A stretch of DNA of 64,000 nucleotides from Caballeronia sordidicola. Lineage in GTDB: Bacteria > Pseudomonadota > Gammaproteobacteria > Burkholderiales > Burkholderiaceae. The stretch is taken from the NCBI RefSeq assembly GCF_001544455.2, contig NZ_FCOC02000012.1:124001-188000 (forward strand), written 5' to 3'. This document shows positions 51,248-60,186 of the stretch, in pieces. Position 1 is the first letter of the stretch; each line of letters begins with the position of its first letter. The position numbers were made by a program, and so were the translations under genes. The notes under the pieces are model-generated. The model was not told where the DNA came from, did not search any database, and was given only the letters and a program-made list of their open reading frames with translations.

Positions 51248-53479
51248 TCACTCGGGGATGCTCTCGTAGCCGTAGTAGTTGGTATAGGAACTGCCCGACA
51301 TCAGTTTCGATTGCGGTACGTCAGTGAGAAGCACGCCCTTCATGTTCACGCCGCCGTGCTGCAGGCGCTTCATGGTTTCGCCAATCTCTTCAACCTGGTT
51401 GCGGCCATGGCGCACCACGAGCAGGCTCGTGCCGGCGTGCTTGCCGATCACGGTCGCGTCCGTGACAGCGAGCACCGGCGGGGTATCGATGATGACGAGG
51501 TCGTACTTGTGCTTCAGGAACTCAAGCACTTCGTGCATGCGATCGCTCATCAGGAGTTCCGACGGATGCGATGGCAGCGAGCCCTTCGTCAGCAAGTCCA
51601 CGCCCGGCAGCACGTCGTGCAGCACGGCCGCTTCAATATCCGAACCCATCAGCACATCCGACAAGCCCGGCATGTGACGCACGCCGAAATGCGAGTGCAC
51701 GTCGCCACGACGCATGTCGCCGTCGATCAGCAGCACGCGCTTGCGGGTCGATGCAACCAGCGTCGCCAGGTTGACCGAGAGGAACGACTTGCCGGCATCC
51801 GGACGCGAACCCGTGAGCATCACCACGTTGTTGCGCGCATCGGCCATTTGCAATTGCAACGACGTACGCAGCCCGCGAATCCCTTCCACCGCGGCATCTT
51901 CCGGCGAGGTCGCGGCGAGCACATGCAGGCCCTGGGTGCGCGAACCGACCTTCTGTTGCAGGCGAAGCTGCTGGTTGCTGCGCGGCACAATGGCGAACAC
52001 ACGCACGCCGAGCCGGTTTTCAATTTCTTCCGGACGCTCGACGCCGCCGAACAGCGACTTGCGAATGAAGGCCACGATGATGCCCAGCACCAGGCCCGTG
52101 CCCAGACTGATCAGGATTACGATCAGGCGCTTCGGACGCACGGGGTCGTCGGCGGCTTCGGCAAAATCGACCACGCGCACGTTGCCTACTTGCCCCGCCT
52201 TGGCAACCCGCAATTGCTGCGCGCTGTTCAGGAGATTCGTATAGAGCTCGGTGTTCACGCGCACGTCACGCAAGAGGCGCAAGGCGGTCTGCTCGGTATC
52301 GGGCAGCACGGAGACGTTCTTCGTGAGCGAGCCTTGCGCGGCTTGCAGCGCGCCGATCTGCGCATCGAGTGCCGCCACGGACGGATGGTTCGCTGTGAAG
52401 CGCTGCGAAAGTTCGGCGCGTTGCTGTTGCAGGTCCATCAGCTTCGTCTTGTTGTCGACGACTTGCTGCAGCAGCAGGCGGCTTTCTTCGCCGAGATCGA
52501 CCGTGCCCTGCTTGTTGCGGAACGTGTTGTACTTCTGCTCGGCCTGATCGAGTTGCGCGCGCAGTTCCGGCAATTGCTGCTCGAGGAACGCCAGCGTCTT
52601 GCCGGCTTCCGCGGAGCGCGTATCCATGTCTTGCTGGACGAAGCGGCGCGCGATGTTGTTCACGATCTGTGAAGTCAGCTTCGCGTCATGGCCTTCGAGA
52701 CTCAACGCGATGATGCCGGACTGCAGCGTTGTCTCGGCTACTGTCAGGCGCTTTTGCAACGCGTCCACGGTGCCGAGCGTCGATGCACGCGACAGTTCGA
52801 ACTTCGCGCCCGGTTCGCCCGTCATCTGTTCCACCAGCAAGCTCACCGGACCCAGCGCGCTTGCGCCGTTCGCTTCCTGGCCGACCTTGCCGTTCAGGAT
52901 CGCGATGCCGTCAGGGTCGCTGAGCACGTAGCTGCCGCCTTCGCCGGCGGTGAGAATGTAGGTCTTGTCGTAGGCTTCTTTTGGTGTGTCGAACTTCGGC
53001 ACGGAGATGCTTTCGTTGCCCCACGCAAAGCCCGACAGCCAGCTCACCGGCGCCTGACCGTTGCGCGCCCCGAGAATGTCGCCAATCAGGCCGCCGACAA
53101 TCGGGAAGTAGCGAGGACGCGCCGTGATATCCAGATGCAGCTTGTTGACCGTATCCTCGACCACGAGCCGCGAGCGCAACAGCTCGATCTCGGCGGCGGT
53201 CGTCGACTTCGCGTCGAACATCTGCGACACGGTCTGCACCGCGTTCGCATTGTTATTGTTGTTATTGCCCGCGTTGCTTTCGGTGACCTGGATCATCGCA
53301 TCGGCGCGATACACCGGCGGCGCGATGAACGCGTACGCCGTGCCGAGCAGGACTACTGCGAGCGTGACCATGACGATGATCCGCCAGCTTCCCAAGATGG
53401 CCGCCAGGTAATCGGACAAGCGCAGCTCGTCCCCCGTCGACACCACATCCGCATAGCGGTTTTCAAAATTGATGGCCAT
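51248..53479 (-). CDS. wzc: Polysaccharide co-polymerase and tyrosine autokinase (Wzc/BceF type)
   Basis: A 743-residue inner-membrane protein controlling EPS chain length and export. The N-terminal Wzz domain starts after a helix at about residues 30-52, and a long periplasmic coiled-coil-like segment (about 230-430) follows. A second helix lies near 450-472. The cytoplasmic BY-kinase has Walker A GSRPDAGKSF (about residue 562), A' LLIDGDMRRG and Walker B VIIDTPPVLAVTDA. The C-terminus carries a tyrosine cluster (SYTNYYGYESIPE), the autophosphorylation site. The matching low-weight phosphatase (Wzb) is not in the window. Confidence 0.93.
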   Translation of the reverse strand: MAINFENRYADVVSTGDELRLSDYLAAILGSWRIIVMVTLAVVLLGTAYAFIAPPVYRADAMIQVTESNAGNNNNNNANAVQTVSQMFDAKSTTAAEIELLRSRLVVEDTVNKLHLDITARPRYFPIVGGLIGDILGARNGQAPVSWLSGFAWGNESISVPKFDTPKEAYDKTYILTAGEGGSYVLSDPDGIAILNGKVGQEANGASALGPVSLLVEQMTGEPGAKFELSRASTLGTVDALQKRLTVAETTLQSGIIALSLEGHDAKLTSQIVNNIARRFVQQDMDTRSAEAGKTLAFLEQQLPELRAQLDQAEQKYNTFRNKQGTVDLGEESRLLLQQVVDNKTKLMDLQQQRAELSQRFTANHPSVAALDAQIGALQAAQGSLTKNVSVLPDTEQTALRLLRDVRVNTELYTNLLNSAQQLRVAKAGQVGNVRVVDFAEAADDPVRPKRLIVILISLGTGLVLGIIVAFIRKSLFGGVERPEEIENRLGVRVFAIVPRSNQQLRLQQKVGSRTQGLHVLAATSPEDAAVEGIRGLRTSLQLQMADARNNVVMLTGSRPDAGKSFLSVNLATLVASTRKRVLLIDGDMRRGDVHSHFGVRHMPGLSDVLMGSDIEAAVLHDVLPGVDLLTKGSLPSHPSELLMSDRMHEVLEFLKHKYDLVIIDTPPVLAVTDATVIGKHAGTSLLVVRHGRNQVEEIGETMKRLQHGGVNMKGVLLTDVPQSKLMSGSSYTNYYGYESIPE

Positions 53480-53566
53480 TTTTGTCGCTCACTCAAACGA
53501 TCACACGATCAAACGAAACGCGCCGGCGCCTTTTGAAAGGCATGGCGCCGGACGCTGCTTCCAGAA

Positions 53567-54748
53567 CTACTTGGTAACGATCGCGGCAGTCAGGCCCGCG
53601 TTGATGGCTGGCAGGAACAGGTTCAACACGCGGTTCGCACGGACCAAGCCGCTGTTATCGACGTAGACAATGTCCTTCGATTCCAGCGGGAACTGGTTCG
53701 CAAGCAGCATGGAAACCGGCGAACGCGCATCGAGCCGGTAAATCACCGGCGTGTCGCCCGCGGTCGAGCGCAGCACGAACAGTTGCTTCGGATTCGACGT
53801 TTCCTGGTTGAGCTGGCCCGCTTGCGCAAGCGCCTCGGCAAGCGTGAGCGTGCCATCGCGCAGCGGCGGTACAGGCGCCGGCTTGTTGACTTCGCCCATC
53901 ACGTAGACCGTGTTGTCTTCGCGCGCATCCACATGCAGCATGTCGCCGGGTTGAAGCATGATGTCGGCCGGGTTCTTGCCGTTCTTCATCATCTGTGCGA
54001 CGTTGACCGGGTAGGCCGTGCCGTTGCGGGTGATCGTCACGCGGCTTTGGTCGGCGGTCGGTGCAAAGCCACCGGCGCGGTTCACTGCTTCGGTGAGGGT
54101 CATCGGAATGTCGTTCACGGTCTGAGCGCCCGGTGCGCGCACATCGCCATCCACATAAACCTGCGACGACCGGAAAGACGCTACCCGAACCGTGACCTGC
54201 GGCTTCACGAACACCTTGCTCAGCTCGGAATAGATTTCGCGCTGGATCTGTTCAGCGGTCTTGCCGGATGCGTGGATTGCACGGTTCACATACGGGAACT
54301 GCACGTTGCCTTCGCTATCCACCACGAAACCGGGCGCTGCGTCCGACGCCTTCGTGTTCTGCGCCGGCTGGCCGAGCGCCGCCGCGAGTTCCGGGTGATC
54401 CCACACCGTGATCTGCAAAACGTCGCCCGGTCCGAGCTTGTATCCGGTCGCCTTCGCGAACAGATTCAACTGGCTGGCCGTTTTGTCCATGTTCTTCTGG
54501 TCCGCGCGAATCTGGCGGATCAGCGTCAGGTCGATTTGCTTGATCGGAATCTGGATGTCGCTTGTCGTGTCGCCGTTGTCGGCGCTCGTGACAGGCAACG
54601 CGGCCGGCTCGATCATGTGCTGGCCCGGAGCCAGCGAGCATGCGGACAGCATGGCGGCGATCGCGAGGGAAAGGGCCACACGCGTTCCAGGCACGGCATG
54701 GCTGTTCTTGTTCGGCGCCGTGGCACCGGATATTTGTTGGCTGTTCAT
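53567..54748 (-). CDS. wza: Outer-membrane polysaccharide export lipoprotein (Wza/BceE type)
   Basis: A 393-residue lipoprotein forming the outer-membrane EPS channel. Start ATG 54748 follows AGGGGAC. A signal peptide ends in the lipobox LSAC (about residues 34-37). The poly-export domain begins near residue 95 (YKLGPGDVLQITVWDHPEL), and two SLBB domains follow (about 195-340). The C-terminus (RANRVLNLFLPAINAGLTA) forms the membrane-spanning helix of the barrel. It is upstream of wzc, as in other group 1 capsule operons. Confidence 0.93.
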   Translation of the reverse strand: MNSQQISGATAPNKNSHAVPGTRVALSLAIAAMLSACSLAPGQHMIEPAALPVTSADNGDTTSDIQIPIKQIDLTLIRQIRADQKNMDKTASQLNLFAKATGYKLGPGDVLQITVWDHPELAAALGQPAQNTKASDAAPGFVVDSEGNVQFPYVNRAIHASGKTAEQIQREIYSELSKVFVKPQVTVRVASFRSSQVYVDGDVRAPGAQTVNDIPMTLTEAVNRAGGFAPTADQSRVTITRNGTAYPVNVAQMMKNGKNPADIMLQPGDMLHVDAREDNTVYVMGEVNKPAPVPPLRDGTLTLAEALAQAGQLNQETSNPKQLFVLRSTAGDTPVIYRLDARSPVSMLLANQFPLESKDIVYVDNSGLVRANRVLNLFLPAINAGLTAAIVTK

Positions 54749-54764
54749 GTTGTCGTCCCCTGCT

Positions 54765-56141
54765 TCAATAAGCGTTGGTGTGGCGCAAACCTTTGAAGAT
54801 CGTCGCAAAGATAATTTTCATATCGAGTCCGAACGACCAGTTACCCAGGTAATACAGATCGTGTGCAACGCGTCCCTCCATTTTTTCGATGCGATCGGTC
54901 TCGCCGCGAAATCCGTTGACCTGGGCCCAGCCGGTAATACCGGGCTTGATCCGGTAGCGATGGATGTAACCCGAAACGACCTTCTGATAGAGATCGTCGT
55001 GCTCCAGTGCATGCGGACGCGGTCCCACCACCGACATGTCGCCGCGCAGCACGTTGAAGAATTGCGGCAACTCGTCAAGACTCGTGCGGCGCAGGAAAGC
55101 GCCTACACGTGTGATGCGTGGGTCATCGCGCGTTGCCTGCCGCAACTCGCCCTGCTTCTCCACGTGCATGCGCATGGAGCGGAACTTGTAGATGCTGAAG
55201 ACGCGGCCATCGGCGCCTTTCCTGCGCTGCTTGAAGAACACAGGACCTGGTGAGCTGAGCTTCACTGCAATCGCGCAGCCGATCATGACCGGCGCCACGG
55301 CAATCAACGCGGCGACAGCAAACGCGCGATCGAAGATTTCCTTTTGCATCAGCGCATTCGGCGGCAACGGCGACGCGGCGAGGTTGATCGTCGGTACGCC
55401 AAGCAGGTTCGTCACGCTGCCTTCGAAAAGCGAAAGCGTGCGCACGTCCGGCATGAAACGAATATTGATGAGGTCGTTGCGGAATTCGTCGACGAGCTTG
55501 AGGATCGTGCGTTCTTCAGTCAGCGGCAGCGCAAGCCACACTTCGCGCACGTTCTGCGTGCGGACATAGTTGGCGAACGCTTCATGTTCTTCGAACACCG
55601 GCACGCGAGTATTCATGTTCGCACCGGTCTGGACGTTGTAAGCGGCAGTCGCACGGAAACCCGCGGCCGGCGCCATGTCGATCTTGCGCACGATCTCGTC
55701 GCAGTGTTCGCCGCAGCCGGCGACCGCAACCTGCTTCAGGTTCAGGCCCGCGTTGCGAACCCGGCCGAGCACCGTATGCGTCACCATGCGGCCCGCGATC
55801 ATTCCGGCGCCCGCCATGCCGGTCCAATACACGAACCAGAGGCGGGACACGAAGTCGATCCGGTGGAGCGAGAACATCAACACCATCGCGCATGCCTGCA
55901 CGATGAGCCAACTCAGCGCGACCTGTCCGGCGAGTGCGCCTTTGGAACGCCCGCGCCAGGATTCGTAGACGCCCAGCGCGGGAAACACAGCAAGCGAAAA
56001 CGCCGCCGCGAAGGCCACGAACGCCAGGTAGAAACTGCGCTGCGATGCATCGTCGAAACGGATTTGCGACGCCACCAGCGCGCCCGCCACGATCATCGCG
56101 ACGTCGAACAGTCTCGCCAGCAAGTTGGTCATTACGCGCAT
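54765..56141 (-). CDS. Undecaprenyl-phosphate sugar phosphotransferase (WcaJ type)
   Basis: A 458-residue polyprenyl-phosphate hexose-1-phosphate transferase that starts the lipid-linked repeat, probably with glucose-1-phosphate from UDP-glucose. Four N-terminal helices (about residues 5-120) and a CoA-binding-like middle domain precede the catalytic sugar-transferase domain (about 265-458). This has KEIFDRAFAVAALIAVAPVM, KQRRKGADGRVFSIYKFRSM and DELPQFFNVLRGDMSVVGPR. Start ATG 56141 has GGGGAG upstream. It lies 16 bases before wza. Confidence 0.92.
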   Translation of the reverse strand: MRVMTNLLARLFDVAMIVAGALVASQIRFDDASQRSFYLAFVAFAAAFSLAVFPALGVYESWRGRSKGALAGQVALSWLIVQACAMVLMFSLHRIDFVSRLWFVYWTGMAGAGMIAGRMVTHTVLGRVRNAGLNLKQVAVAGCGEHCDEIVRKIDMAPAAGFRATAAYNVQTGANMNTRVPVFEEHEAFANYVRTQNVREVWLALPLTEERTILKLVDEFRNDLINIRFMPDVRTLSLFEGSVTNLLGVPTINLAASPLPPNALMQKEIFDRAFAVAALIAVAPVMIGCAIAVKLSSPGPVFFKQRRKGADGRVFSIYKFRSMRMHVEKQGELRQATRDDPRITRVGAFLRRTSLDELPQFFNVLRGDMSVVGPRPHALEHDDLYQKVVSGYIHRYRIKPGITGWAQVNGFRGETDRIEKMEGRVAHDLYYLGNWSFGLDMKIIFATIFKGLRHTNAY

Positions 56142-56185
56142 TTTTATTCTCCCCGAACCGCTCAAATCTTTTGCTTGACGGTTAA

Positions 56186-57661
56186 TTAACTGCACCGGCC
56201 ATACTTGTCGTCAAATCTGACGATGTCGTCTTCGCCGAGGTAGGTCCCTGACTGCACTTCAATGATTTCAAGCGGCACGCGACCCGGGTTTTCCAGGCGA
56301 TGACGCACGCCGAGCGGGATGTAGGTCGATTCGTTTTCGCTCAGCAGAAACTCTTCTTCTCCGCGTGTCACGAGCGCCGTGCCGCTGACAACGACCCAAT
56401 GCTCCGCGCGGTGGTGATGCATTTGCAGCGACAGGCGCGCACCCGGATTCACCACGATGCGCTTGACCTGGAAGCGTTCGCCATGATCTATGGAGTCATA
56501 GAAACCCCAGGGACGGCGAACCTTTCTATGTGTATCGGCTTCGGGCGCTTTCTCCCGCTTGATCCGCGACACGAGACCCTTGATGTCCTGCACGCGCGAG
56601 CGGTCAGCCACCAGGACAGCGTCGTCGGTCTCGACCACGATCAGGTTGTTCGTTCCCACGCACGCCACCAGCCGCCCACCTTCAGACCGCGCATAACTCG
56701 CGGTTGCCCCTTCGAACAAGACCCGGCCGCTTGCCGCATTGCCGTCTTCGTCCTTGTCCATTGCGTCCCAGACCGCGTCCCAGGAACCCAGATCGGACCA
56801 GCCGGCTTCAAGCGGCACGACCACGCCCATGAACGGCGAATCGGGCTTGCCCAGATGCTCCATCACCGCATAGTCGATCGAATCGGAAGGCGACTTCTGA
56901 AACGAAACAGCGCATGGACGCAAGTATTCGTCAGTGTTATTCGCTTGTTCGTGCGACAAGACACATGCCGCGTACATCTCTGGCTGAAGCTTTTCAAGAG
57001 CGGCAAGCCATACCGACGCACGCACGACGAAGATGCCGCTGTTCCACCAATAATTACCGGAGGCGACGTATTGCGTGGCAAGTTCGGCTGCCGGCTTTTC
57101 GACAAAGCGATCGATGCAATGCGTGCCGTCATCCAGTGCGTCGCCCAGGCGGATGTAGCCAAAGCCGGTATCCGGCCGTGTCGGCGGAATGCCTAGCGTG
57201 GCGATTTCGCCGGATTGCGCGTGACGCGCCGCGGTGTCTATAGCTGCGTGAAGCGCGGGCACATTTGCGATCGCGTGATCGGCCGGCATGGCGACGAGAA
57301 TCGCGTCCTGGCCGTCGGCGCAGGCAGTGAGTGCGGCAAGCGTGAGTGCGGGCGCGGTGTCGCGCCGCGCGGGTTCGACCACGATGCGCGCGCTCACGCC
57401 GCTGTCCCTGATCTGTTCCGCTGTCGCAAAGCGATGTTCGTCACCGCATACGATCACGGGTTCGGCGGCAACATCCCACGCGGAGGGAAAATCCTTCATG
57501 CGCAATACGGTCGCCTGCAGCAAGGACTCGGCGCCCACTACGCCAATCAGTTGCTTCGGAAAGTTTTCGCGCGATACCGGCCACAAGCGCGTGCCCGAAC
57601 CGCCAGCCAGAATCACCTGCACAAGACGCCGGCAGTCGGCCGCGAGACCTTTTTCGCCCAT
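56186..57661 (-). CDS. manC: Mannose-1-phosphate guanylyltransferase/mannose-6-phosphate isomerase
   Basis: A 491-residue bifunctional enzyme that isomerises fructose-6-phosphate to mannose-6-phosphate and makes GDP-mannose from mannose-1-phosphate. The nucleotidyltransferase motif is ILAGGSGTRLWPVSRENFPK (about residues 17-36), and FVEKP (about 183) is conserved. The C-terminal cupin isomerase has RPWGFYDSIDHGERFQVKRI and QMHHHRAEHWVVVSG with zinc-type histidines. ATG 57661 is chosen because AGGAG precedes it. It is the first gene of the main EPS operon and supplies substrate for gmd. Confidence 0.93.
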   Translation of the reverse strand: MGEKGLAADCRRLVQVILAGGSGTRLWPVSRENFPKQLIGVVGAESLLQATVLRMKDFPSAWDVAAEPVIVCGDEHRFATAEQIRDSGVSARIVVEPARRDTAPALTLAALTACADGQDAILVAMPADHAIANVPALHAAIDTAARHAQSGEIATLGIPPTRPDTGFGYIRLGDALDDGTHCIDRFVEKPAAELATQYVASGNYWWNSGIFVVRASVWLAALEKLQPEMYAACVLSHEQANNTDEYLRPCAVSFQKSPSDSIDYAVMEHLGKPDSPFMGVVVPLEAGWSDLGSWDAVWDAMDKDEDGNAASGRVLFEGATASYARSEGGRLVACVGTNNLIVVETDDAVLVADRSRVQDIKGLVSRIKREKAPEADTHRKVRRPWGFYDSIDHGERFQVKRIVVNPGARLSLQMHHHRAEHWVVVSGTALVTRGEEEFLLSENESTYIPLGVRHRLENPGRVPLEIIEVQSGTYLGEDDIVRFDDKYGRCS

Positions 57662-57828
57662 GACCACTGCTCCTTCGTCCTGCCCCGTTTTCGTAATCAT
57701 TTTAGTAATCCTATATTCCCGAACGTCTTCCCCGGGTGACGCCGTGCATGTGCCCTGCACCGGCTTCACCGATAATCCCGCGCGGCTCGCTTTCGAACCG
57801 TCTGATATGTCTGTAGTGCTGGTCTCCC

Positions 57829-58830
57829 TCAGACGCCCGCGTCGCGCCGGCTTTGCATCCGGTATTCGGTTGGCGAAATGAGAAGGCGCTTGCGGAAGAT
57901 CTTGGCGAGGCGATCGCCGTTGCCCATGCCGCTGCGGCGCGCGATCTTGTCGACCGGCAGTTCGGAATCAGTGAGCAGCGTGCAGGTCACCGCAAGACGC
58001 GCTTGCAGCAGATAGTCCGACGGCGTGATGCCCATCTCGATCTTGAAACGGCGCAGGAAGTTGCGCTCGCTCATGGCTGCCACTTGCGCGGCGTCGACCA
58101 CCGAGATCGGCCGCTCGCAGTTGTCCTGCAGCCAGCGGGCGGCGGCGCGAATCTTGTCGCCGGCGGAAGCCGTGCCGCTGTCGCCGAGCAAGGGGACCAG
58201 CTTCGAGGCGGAGCCCGGCATCAGGCGTTCGGCGACACCACGCGCTACATCCACGCCCAGATCGCGCTTGATCATCAGTAGCGCGCCCTTCATGGACTCG
58301 TAGCGGTCGCCGGCTTCGCTTGCCTGCTCCTCGCGAACCGCGTTCATCATCGAATGTCCGATGTGAATCTGCGATTCCGCCGCGTGACCTATACCCGCCG
58401 CATCGAGCACCTTGCGTCCCTCGGCAATCGACTTGACGAGGGTGGTCTTCGAATGAACGCGCCGCAGCCACTCGACGATGCGTTCGTCGCCCGCGGCGTT
58501 GTCGGCGCCCTTGCCGCCCGCCACGAACAGTGCGTCGAAGCCGCCGTAATGACGCGCGTCGAGCCCATCGGTCCATACGCGTACCGACGACGAACATGCC
58601 ACGTTACCGCCTTCGACGGAGAGAAAACGTACGTCGTAGTTCCAGTCGTTGCGGGCTTTCAGGACAGCCAGTTCATTTGCAACATGGAAGACTTCCGCGA
58701 CAATGCCGGCGCCAAGCAAAGAGAATCCGTCGTACAACAGGATCGCGATGCGGCGAATCTCGGCTTGCGTGCTTCTGGGCGCCGGTTGCAGCCAGCCCAT
58801 TACGGCGGGTTCAAGACTGGCGTAAGGCAT
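57829..58830 (-). CDS. GlxA-type AraC-family transcriptional regulator
   Basis: A 333-residue regulator. The N-terminal DJ-1/PfpI-like domain (about residues 25-190) begins RRIAILLYDGFSLLGAGIVA, and the C-terminal AraC helix-turn-helix region (about 225-325) includes SVVDAAQVAAMSERNFLRRF and GMGNGDRLAKIFRKRLLISP. ATG 58830 is chosen because AGGGGAA lies upstream. It is 167 bases before manC on the same strand and is a likely controller of the EPS operon. The usual nucleophile elbow Cys of active DJ-1 enzymes is not expected in regulators of this class. Confidence 0.88.
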   Translation of the reverse strand: MPYASLEPAVMGWLQPAPRSTQAEIRRIAILLYDGFSLLGAGIVAEVFHVANELAVLKARNDWNYDVRFLSVEGGNVACSSSVRVWTDGLDARHYGGFDALFVAGGKGADNAAGDERIVEWLRRVHSKTTLVKSIAEGRKVLDAAGIGHAAESQIHIGHSMMNAVREEQASEAGDRYESMKGALLMIKRDLGVDVARGVAERLMPGSASKLVPLLGDSGTASAGDKIRAAARWLQDNCERPISVVDAAQVAAMSERNFLRRFKIEMGITPSDYLLQARLAVTCTLLTDSELPVDKIARRSGMGNGDRLAKIFRKRLLISPTEYRMQSRRDAGV

Positions 58831-60186
58831 GGCATTCCCCTGCGAACTTGTTGAATCCAACATGATTGGATAGTGTGTTCTCATTGCGGTGCATCATAGA
58901 CACCCTCAAGTTTGATTAGGTTGTCGTGACTGAAAGTAGCGAGATGTTGGCGGAAAAATTCCAGCGTCGCCATTTAAATCCTTTCAGTGCGTGCGGTGCC
59001 GATCATTTACCCTTTTTCCAATACGGCCGTTCGTTTTAAACACCGTGAAATTGGGTTGGGTCGTTTGATTTCGAATCCGACATTGCAAGACGAATGCCAA
59101 TCCAATCCGGTAGCGCATATCGGACAGGGCTGTCAAAACCTGCCAACGTCATACAAATCAATGCTCAGCGCGGTTTCCGGCGGCCCGCGCCACGCGGCTT
59201 TCCAGCACCGTGGCGGTCCGCCGCGCGGGACATTCCGGGCGTCGAGCAACGTAAACGTTTCGTCTATGAAACATCGAAAAAGTCGATTAACGAACCGCTT
59301 CGAGAGAAGGCCGTGTTTAAACGCGGCTGAAATGAGGTCATAAAGCGACTTCAAATTAAATTACAAGCTTTGATGAACGCCTTTAATGTTTTGCCTCGAT
59401 TAACAACAAGATCGCCGATGGTGCGAAAGCGCACAGACATTCTCTGGCTCGATAAATTCCCTTAAATCGCGTTTCACACAAGTAACGAATTTATTTAATC
59501 TTACAAAATGCGGGATATATTTAAAAACCACTACCCGGAGCTAATGGCGCTCGGCTAAATGGGCTGCGTGCGGGGTCGGCAATGCACGTGGCGATCGAGA
59601 CGCGCGAATGCATGGCGAAAGGAACCAGGCACTTGGCGGTTCAGTCCGCCCCGCCTCAACCAGTCCCATACCAGCTATATTCAACTGGTCTGCCTCCTAC
59701 CCGTGTGTCGGAATGCTTACCAGCCGTGTGCGGAAACCGCCGCTCAGCACATCAGTGCGATTTGATACAGATTAGTTACGCGCCATTCCTTACAGTCAGG
59801 CCACATTTCGCCACGCCCGATCAGCCATTGAGTCGCGCAATCCCGCCATCCATATGAGGTTCAAGCCCCTATGCAGTGAGCATCCGCCAACGTTCATCGC
59901 GATGACTGGCGCGATTGTTTCGCCTCACCTATCCTCAGCGCCATTGGGGAGCCTTGTTGGACGAGGCGCAGCATGTCTTTACACAGGTGCTGCCACTCAT
60001 GGAGCATCGCTTTTTGCGGCAGTGCGGCATCGAAAGTTTCCGGCTTACGGCATGACGAGGCGCACGGCGTAGAACCCGCCGAAAACGTTTCATTCAGGTA
60101 GCACGAAGGTGGCGCGGCAGCACTTTCATCGGTGGAAACACCAATGCTGCGAATTGGACCACCCGGCTTTGATTCTTCGGGGCGTA
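58831..60186. other. Long gene-free region upstream of the EPS regulator and glycanase genes
   Basis: 1,356 bases with lower GC, most clearly at 59340-59560. Open frames on both strands are short, lack good ribosome sites and look unlike proteins. No tRNA, strong terminator or repeat was recognised. It separates two divergent transcription units and probably contains complex promoters, and possibly an unannotated small RNA. Confidence 0.65.

Noticed and set aside
56179..56188. Palindrome GTTAATTAAC between manC and the WcaJ-type gene
   Set aside because: It is short, overlaps the manC stop codon and occurs only once, so a regulatory role cannot be supported.
60094..60106. GGTAGC resembling the ops element of RfaH-controlled EPS operons
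   Set aside because: Only the six central bases match, and it faces the glycanase gene and not the EPS operon.
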